This document shows positions 59,284 through 64,000 of a stretch of 64,000 bases of DNA, one piece after another (positions within the stretch are counted from its first letter, which is position 1; each line of letters begins with the position of its first letter). The notes under the pieces were generated by a model. It searched no databases, had not been told where the DNA came from, and saw nothing but the letters and a program-made list of their open reading frames with translations. The stretch lies in the NCBI RefSeq assembly GCF_018531495.1, contig NZ_JAHDTI010000003.1, positions 434,001 through 498,000 on the forward strand, read 5' to 3'. The stretch is from Nonomuraea sediminis (lineage in GTDB: Bacteria > Actinomycetota > Actinomycetes > Streptosporangiales > Streptosporangiaceae). A program made the translations under genes and the position numbers.

Positions 59284-61242
59284 CTAACCCGCTTCCTGAG
59301 TGACGGTCAAGGGCGGGCAGCCGGGATCCAGGCGCACCTGCGCCAGGTCGCGGCCGACCAGCGTCCACGCCCGCCACGAGCCGGGCTCGAAGTGCAGCTG
59401 CGGGTTGGTGTACCACTCGTCGCCCAGGCCGGTGGCCAGCAGCTTGGCCTCGGTGCCCAGCTCGTAGGCGTTGCCGCCGCCGAAGAAGGTCTGGGCGAAG
59501 ACGCGGCCGCGGTGGACGGTCAGCTCGCCGTACCCGGACAGCGTGCCCTCGTGGACCACCTGCCTGGTGGCCAGGTCGAGGGCGATCCAGGCGCCCGAGT
59601 TGCGCTTGTAGACGCCGTAGAGCAGCCCGTCGTGCACCTTGATGTCCTGGAAGGTCTGGTAGCCGGGCTTGGGGTCGGTCTGCCAGAGCATCTGGCGGGT
59701 GTTCAGGTCGAAGGCCGCCACCGTGGCCGAGGTCTTGACCGGTGGGGTGCCTCCGCCGCCCCGGACGTCGCCGCCCAGGTAGACGACGCCGCCGTCGCCG
59801 ACGCTGAGGCTCATCAGGCTCTCGCCGGAGATGACGCCCTCGTAGACGTCGATCTGGTGGGACTGCGGATCGATCACCGACAGGGCGCCGTCGAGCTTGG
59901 CGCCCAGGGGCGCGCTGGCCACGACGAGCTTGCCGGTGCGCTCGTCGTACTCGATGTCCCACGGGCGCTGCTGGCCGTGGCCGAGGTAGCCGAGGCTCTC
60001 CACCTGGTCGGTGTGGACGTCGATGGAGATGATCTGGCCGCTGGGGTACATGGCGGCGTAGATCTTGTCGCCGTGCCGGACCAGGTCCTTGGGCTCACCC
60101 GGGACCCGGAAGCGGCGCTTGTCGCCGGTGCGCAGGTCGCGGACCGTCATGGCGAAGTGGCCGCCGACGTACAGGGCGCGGTTGTTGACCAGCAGCATGC
60201 TCTGCGGCCGTTCCGAGCCGCTCTGCAGGCCTGCCTCGATGAGGTCGGTGAAGACGGAGCGGCCGGTGGCCAGGTCCAGGCGCCACATGCCGCCGCTGCC
60301 GGAGAAGCCGGCCAGGGTGTTCTGGTCGATCAGCGCCATCCTGCGGGTCTCGTCCTCGGGCGAGGGCGGGTCGGCGACCTTGGTCAGCGTGCCGTTCTCG
60401 TAGCGGTAGACCGCGCCGTCGGGGCGGCTGGTGGCGTAGACGGCGCCGCCGGGGGTGACGGTGAGCATGTCGACGCTGCCCGCGAGCTGGGCGCGCTTGG
60501 CGTCGGTGCCGTCCTTGCGCACGTCGATGAGGGTGTCGCCGCTGCCTGCCAGCACCCGGTCGCCGAAGTCCTGGACGACGCCGATGCCGGTGGGGCCCTG
60601 GGCGAGCTCGCGCTTGGCGCCGGTCCTGCGGTCGATGGCGATGAGCTTGCCCTTGTCGAGCAGGCCCGCGTAGACGGTGGTGTCGTCGGCGGCCACGGAC
60701 CTGACGTAGCGCTCGCCGGAGGCGAGCACGCCGAGGTTCCTGACCGCGCCGGTGGAGGGGACGTACTCCCAGACCCGGCCGTCGGGATACGTGCCCGCGT
60801 AAAGGGTGCCGTCGGGGGCGGCGGCCAGGCTCCAGACGAAGCCGCCGTACTTGCCCAGCGAGCGCAGGTGCTCGACCGCGCCGGTCTTCGGGTCGTAGCT
60901 GTACAGGTCGGGCGAGGGGTAGGTGCCGATGTAGAGCTTGCCACCTGACATGGCGGTGGCCCATGCGCCCTCGATGGGGTCGTCGGGCAGGCGGGTGTTC
61001 CTGACCACCTTGTCGGTGGCCAGGTCGATGTCGGCGACGACGGGGGGCTTGAGGCCGCGGGTGACCACGTAGGCGTGGCCGGCCTCCACGGTGGCTCCCA
61101 CGATCGCCCCGGTGACGGAGGCCTCGCCGTACTTCTGGACGGCGGGGGTGTCGCAGGATCGGGGTTCTGCGGCATGGGCGGGCCTGGCTCCTGCCAGGAC
61201 GATGATCAGTGCGGCTAAGGCCGTCAGCCTGGGTCTCACCAC
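59284..61242 (-). CDS. Exported beta-propeller protein, left arm
   Basis: A 652-residue secreted protein. The GTG at 61242 has GGAGG at 7 nt; a GTG at 61266 is less likely. The signal peptide is TALAALIIVLAGARPAHA. The remainder is strand-rich with repeated blades of form WSLAAAPDGTLYAGTYPDGRVWEY and YVRSVAADDTTVYAGLLDKGKLIAIDRRTG, matching PQQ/quinoprotein- or SMP-30-like propellers without obvious cofactor residues. Its N-terminal half aligns blade by blade with the right-arm protein at 62778. It may bind a polymer or small ligand outside the cell. Confidence 0.85.
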   Translation of the reverse strand: MVRPRLTALAALIIVLAGARPAHAAEPRSCDTPAVQKYGEASVTGAIVGATVEAGHAYVVTRGLKPPVVADIDLATDKVVRNTRLPDDPIEGAWATAMSGGKLYIGTYPSPDLYSYDPKTGAVEHLRSLGKYGGFVWSLAAAPDGTLYAGTYPDGRVWEYVPSTGAVRNLGVLASGERYVRSVAADDTTVYAGLLDKGKLIAIDRRTGAKRELAQGPTGIGVVQDFGDRVLAGSGDTLIDVRKDGTDAKRAQLAGSVDMLTVTPGGAVYATSRPDGAVYRYENGTLTKVADPPSPEDETRRMALIDQNTLAGFSGSGGMWRLDLATGRSVFTDLIEAGLQSGSERPQSMLLVNNRALYVGGHFAMTVRDLRTGDKRRFRVPGEPKDLVRHGDKIYAAMYPSGQIISIDVHTDQVESLGYLGHGQQRPWDIEYDERTGKLVVASAPLGAKLDGALSVIDPQSHQIDVYEGVISGESLMSLSVGDGGVVYLGGDVRGGGGTPPVKTSATVAAFDLNTRQMLWQTDPKPGYQTFQDIKVHDGLLYGVYKRNSGAWIALDLATRQVVHEGTLSGYGELTVHRGRVFAQTFFGGGNAYELGTEAKLLATGLGDEWYTNPQLHFEPGSWRAWTLVGRDLAQVRLDPGCPPLTVTQEAG

Positions 61243-61268
61243 GGGCGCACCTCCGGGGGTGTCCACTC

Positions 61269-61297
61269 TTGCTCAATTTAGGCCCAGACCGTAATCT
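61269..61297 (+). promoter_or_regulatory. Putative promoter of the right arm (leaderless)
   Basis: TTGCTC (61269-61274) and TAATCT (61292-61297) are spaced 17 bp, and the GTG start follows 7 nt later, so the mRNA is probably leaderless. A TAAATT on the minus strand (61275-61280) inside the same interval may serve the left arm. Confidence 0.6.
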
Positions 61298-61304
61298 TTC
61301 GAGC

Positions 61305-62045
61305 GTGATCCCGTCAACGTTCGACGCGAACCCGCTGATCGGCGATCTTGAGGTGACTCTGGACGTCGACGTGCTCGCGGGCGCCTATCCCGACCGCGAC
61401 GCTCCGCCGGGCCCGTTCATGAAGATCCTCGCCGAGCACCGGATCCGCGCGGCCGCGGTGGCCTCGCTGCGGGGCGCGCTGTTCGACATGCGCTCAGGCA
61501 ACGACGAGGTCCTGGCGCTGTCGGACGCACAGCCGGACGTCGTCCCCGCCGGCGCCCTGGACCTGCGCGACCCGCTCGGGTCCGTCAGGGAGCTGGAACG
61601 GCTGGCCGGGGCGGGGGTGCGCGCCATCAGGCTCTTCCCCGACGAGCAGGGCGTGGAGGCGGGCTTCCCGTCGGTGCGGCACGTGGCGCGCGAGGCGGCC
61701 GAGGCGGGGCTGACCGTGCTGACCGGGGGCGACGTGCGCCGCTTCTGGCAGCCGTTCGCCGGGTGGGGCGGCCGCGTCGTCTTCCTCGACACGCACTTCT
61801 ACCACCTGGGCGACTTCCTGGTCGCCGCCGCCGACGAGCCCGGCTTCCACACCTCGACCCGGCTGCTCAACTCGCCGGACGCGCTGGAGACGGTCGCCGC
61901 CACGCTGGGCGCCGATCGGATGCTGTACGGCTCCCGCACGCCGTACAGCGAGCCCGTCGTGCCGCTGCTGCGGCTGGCCACCAGCGGGCTCGACGCCGCC
62001 CAGATCGCCGCGGTGGCGGGCGGGAACGCGCGGAGGCTGCTGTGA
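61305..62045 (+). CDS. Amidohydrolase-like pseudoenzyme, right arm
   Basis: A 246-residue barrel protein beginning IPSTFDANPLIGDLEVTLDVDVL: as in the left-arm homologue, strand 1 has DAN in place of the metal-binding D-x-H-x-H. Later strands (AGVRAIRLFPDEQGVEAGFPS, LTVLTGGDVRRFW, VVFLDTHFYHLGDF, RMLYGSRTPYSEP) keep the fold but not the full ligand set. The GTG start fits the leaderless promoter. Its stop overlaps the next gene's start as GTGA, which couples it to an intact amidohydrolase. Confidence 0.8.
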   Translation: MIPSTFDANPLIGDLEVTLDVDVLAGAYPDRDAPPGPFMKILAEHRIRAAAVASLRGALFDMRSGNDEVLALSDAQPDVVPAGALDLRDPLGSVRELERLAGAGVRAIRLFPDEQGVEAGFPSVRHVAREAAEAGLTVLTGGDVRRFWQPFAGWGGRVVFLDTHFYHLGDFLVAAADEPGFHTSTRLLNSPDALETVAATLGADRMLYGSRTPYSEPVVPLLRLATSGLDAAQIAAVAGGNARRLL

Positions 62046-62767
62046 TCATCGACGTGCACGCCCACTGGGGGCCGTGGTTCTTCACGATGGACGTGGCGGG
62101 GCTGAGCCTGGCGGCGATGGACCGCTACGGGATCGACATGGCGATCGTGTCGGCCACCGAGGCGGTCATCTACGACGCCCCGGCCGGGAACCGGGCGCTG
62201 GCCAATTTCCTCGCGACGACCGAATCGACCCGGCTGTTCGGATACGTCACGATCAATCCGCGCCGCCTGGCCGAGGGCGAGCGGGACCTGCGCGAACTGC
62301 TGCCCACCGGGCTCTTCCTCGGCGTCAAGATCCACACTGACTACACGGGGTCGCCGATCCCGCGGCTGCGCGAGACGCTGGCGCTGGTGGCCGAGGCGGG
62401 GTGCCCTGCGCTGGTGCACACGTGGGGCGCGTCGGTGCTCGACCTGGCGCAGGTGTGCCTGGACACGCCGGGGCTGCGGGTCATCGCCGGGCACATGGGG
62501 GCCGACGGGCACAGGTACGCGATCGAGGCGGCCTCCGCCTGCGACCGGCTGTATCTGGAGCCGTGCTACTCGCACGCGCCCGCCGGGCGGATCGCCGAGG
62601 TGGTGGCCGGGGTGGACCCGCGGCGGCTGCTGTTCGGCACCGATTCCACGCTGATCGACCCGGCCTCCGCCTTCGGCGCGGTGGCCGCGGCGCGGCTCGA
62701 CCGGGAGACCGCCGAGCTCATCGCCTGGCGCAACGCCGCCGAGCTGTTCGACATCCCCCTGGGTTAG
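62042..62767 (+). CDS. Amidohydrolase (amidohydro_2 family), metal ligands intact, right arm
   Basis: A 241-residue TIM-barrel hydrolase: HxH in IIDVHAHWGPWF, LGVKIHTDYTGSPIP, the strand 5 His in ALVHTWGAS, strand 6 His in VIAGHMGADGHRYAIEAA and the strand 8 Asp in LLFGTDSTLIDP. It is the counterpart of 57874-58605. Ten base pairs separate its stop from the propeller gene, so all three right-arm genes should be one operon. Confidence 0.92.
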   Translation: MIIDVHAHWGPWFFTMDVAGLSLAAMDRYGIDMAIVSATEAVIYDAPAGNRALANFLATTESTRLFGYVTINPRRLAEGERDLRELLPTGLFLGVKIHTDYTGSPIPRLRETLALVAEAGCPALVHTWGASVLDLAQVCLDTPGLRVIAGHMGADGHRYAIEAASACDRLYLEPCYSHAPAGRIAEVVAGVDPRRLLFGTDSTLIDPASAFGAVAAARLDRETAELIAWRNAAELFDIPLG

Positions 62768-62777
62768 GAGAACCCGC

Positions 62778-64000
62778 ATGATCCCTCGCCGCCGGTTCCT
62801 GCAGTTAGCCGCCGCTACCAGCGCCGCCGTCGCCGTGCTCCCCGAGACCGCGCACGCCGAGACCGAGGGCACGATCACCGACCTGGGGCCCGCCAGCGTG
62901 GCGAGCCCGCTGGGCAACGGCGAGTTCGTCGGCGACGTGCTCTACGCCGGGTCGCGCGGCCTGTCACCGAACGTCGTCGGCGCCTACGACCTGACCGCCG
63001 ACCGGGTCACCAGGCACTTCGACATCCCCACCGGGATCGGCATCTGGGCGATGTGCAAGCACGGCACCGACGTCTACGTGGGCACGCACGCGCCGTCCGA
63101 CCTCTACAGGATCGACACCGTGGCGGGCACCGTCACCAGGCTGGCCTCGCTGCCCGACCACTTCGTCTGGTCGATGGCCGCCGCGCCCGACGGCAAGGTC
63201 TACCTGGGCACCTCGGAGCCGGGGCGGCTGGTGGAGTACGACCCGGCCACCGGGACCACGCGTGACCTGGGGCAGCCCGCGCCCGGCGAGGCGTACGTGC
63301 GGGCCGTACAGGCCGACGAGAAGTACGTCTACGCGGGGATCGGCACGCACGCGCACCTGATCGCGATCGACCGGGCCACCGGCGACAAGCGCGACCTGCT
63401 GCCCGCCGAGCTGGCCACCCGCGACTGGGTGTCGAGCATGTCGGTGTCGGACACGCACGTGGCGGGCGGCATGAACTCCCTCGCCGAGCTGATCGTCTTC
63501 CCCAAGGCGGACCCCTCGGCGTACAAGGTGGTCAAGGCGAGCGCGGCGGGCGAGAAGTACATCGTCTCTGTGCTGATCACGGGCGACTGGGTGTACTTCG
63601 CCGGGCGGCCGAGCGGGACGCTGTACCGCTGCCGGCTGGATGGCGGCGGGCTCGAGGCGGTCGGCGTGCCCTTCCCCGAGGCGGCCACGGTCAGGCTGCT
63701 CGAGCACGGCGGGAAGGTGTACGGACTGCAGGACAACGGGGTGTTCGTCTACGACGGCACGCTGGAGTACCGCAACCTGGTGCAGCGCGGCTTCAAGGCG
63801 ACGCCGGAGGAGCCGATGTCGGTGCACTCCGACGGCGAGCGCGTCTACGTGGGCGGCAAGAGCGGCGCCGACATCCACGACCTGGCCACGGGGAAGGTCA
63901 CCCGCCTGCCGATCGGCGGCGAGCCCAAGACCATGATCACCGTAAAGGGCGTGACGTACCTGGGCGTCTACACCCAGGCCGCCCTCTACTCCCACCGGCC
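62778..64000 (+). CDS. Tat-exported beta-propeller protein, right arm (3' truncated by window)
   Basis: The frame is open from the ATG (AGGAG upstream) to the end of the window, at least 407 residues. The N terminus PRRRFLQLAAATSAAVAVLP is a Tat-type signal (RRxFLQ), and AHA precedes the likely cleavage site. The mature part repeats propeller blades: WSMAAAPDGKVYLGTSEPGRLVEYDPATG and YVRAVQADEKYVYAGIGTHAHLIAIDRATGDKRDL, which match the left-arm propeller closely. Tat export, if real, suggests folding before export, perhaps with a cofactor. The C terminus and any further right-arm genes lie outside. Confidence 0.85.
   Translation, partial: MIPRRRFLQLAAATSAAVAVLPETAHAETEGTITDLGPASVASPLGNGEFVGDVLYAGSRGLSPNVVGAYDLTADRVTRHFDIPTGIGIWAMCKHGTDVYVGTHAPSDLYRIDTVAGTVTRLASLPDHFVWSMAAAPDGKVYLGTSEPGRLVEYDPATGTTRDLGQPAPGEAYVRAVQADEKYVYAGIGTHAHLIAIDRATGDKRDLLPAELATRDWVSSMSVSDTHVAGGMNSLAELIVFPKADPSAYKVVKASAAGEKYIVSVLITGDWVYFAGRPSGTLYRCRLDGGGLEAVGVPFPEAATVRLLEHGGKVYGLQDNGVFVYDGTLEYRNLVQRGFKATPEEPMSVHSDGERVYVGGKSGADIHDLATGKVTRLPIGGEPKTMITVKGVTYLGVYTQAALYSHR

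Overview
The window is a very GC-rich actinomycete chromosome segment. Codons ending in G or C, frequent GTG starts, ATGA/GTGA stop-start overlaps, leaderless-looking promoters and the gene families present point to the order Streptosporangiales (a Nonomuraea-like organism). That placement is inference from gene content. No rRNA, tRNA, CRISPR array, phage or transposase gene was seen.

Layout. 1-6.6 kb: the 3' end of an ABC exporter gene, two zinc-ribbon paralogues, a DUF202 pair, a lipoprotein, a UBP-type zinc finger, a CPA1 Na+/H+ antiporter, a CapA-like protein and a proline/glutamine-rich protein. 6.7-8.8 kb: a DinG/XPD-type helicase. 8.9-13.5 kb: a leftward shikimate block, prepilin peptidase > aroC > aroK > aroB > aroQ > SGNH hydrolase, whose last five genes are joined by 4-bp overlaps. 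13.5-15 kb: a Methyltransf_19 protein and an SseB-like protein. 15-21.4 kb: a complete oligopeptide ABC importer operon ending in an S66 LD-carboxypeptidase, which suggests uptake and trimming of murein or other peptides. 21.4-23.6 kb: a divergent ArsR/MFS pair. 24-28.6 kb: a 1506-residue membrane-anchored TPR protein. 28.9-30.9 kb: carbamate kinase coupled to a ring-opening (cyanurate/barbiturate) amidohydrolase. 31-40 kb: small metabolic and regulatory genes in divergent regulator-target pairs, several with visible palindromic operators. 40-44.4 kb: a decayed alpha/beta hydrolase, a BBE-type flavoenzyme and a divergent LuxR/NB-ARC regulator. 44.6-47.1 kb: an ECF sigma factor with a duplicated-ectodomain membrane protein. 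47-52.5 kb: two coupled unknown genes, a nitrilase-family amidase, a DUF418 protein, a TAP-like peptidase and an aminotransferase. 52.8-56.7 kb: an acyl-CoA carboxyltransferase, a class III CoA-transferase and a histidine phosphatase.

56.7-64 kb holds the most unusual arrangement. Two divergent arms leave one short promoter region, and each arm carries a metal-ligand-less amidohydrolase homologue translationally coupled to an intact amidohydrolase, plus an exported beta-propeller protein. The left arm adds a DegT-type aminotransferase; the right arm runs out of the window. It looks like a duplicated module in which pseudoenzyme/enzyme pairs act with an exported propeller.

The other notable signal is a family of about ten intergenic elements of about 142 bp with 13-bp terminal inverted repeats. 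Nine of the ten begin 3-52 bp after a stop codon and lie in the same orientation as that gene, so they would be transcribed as part of its 3' UTR.
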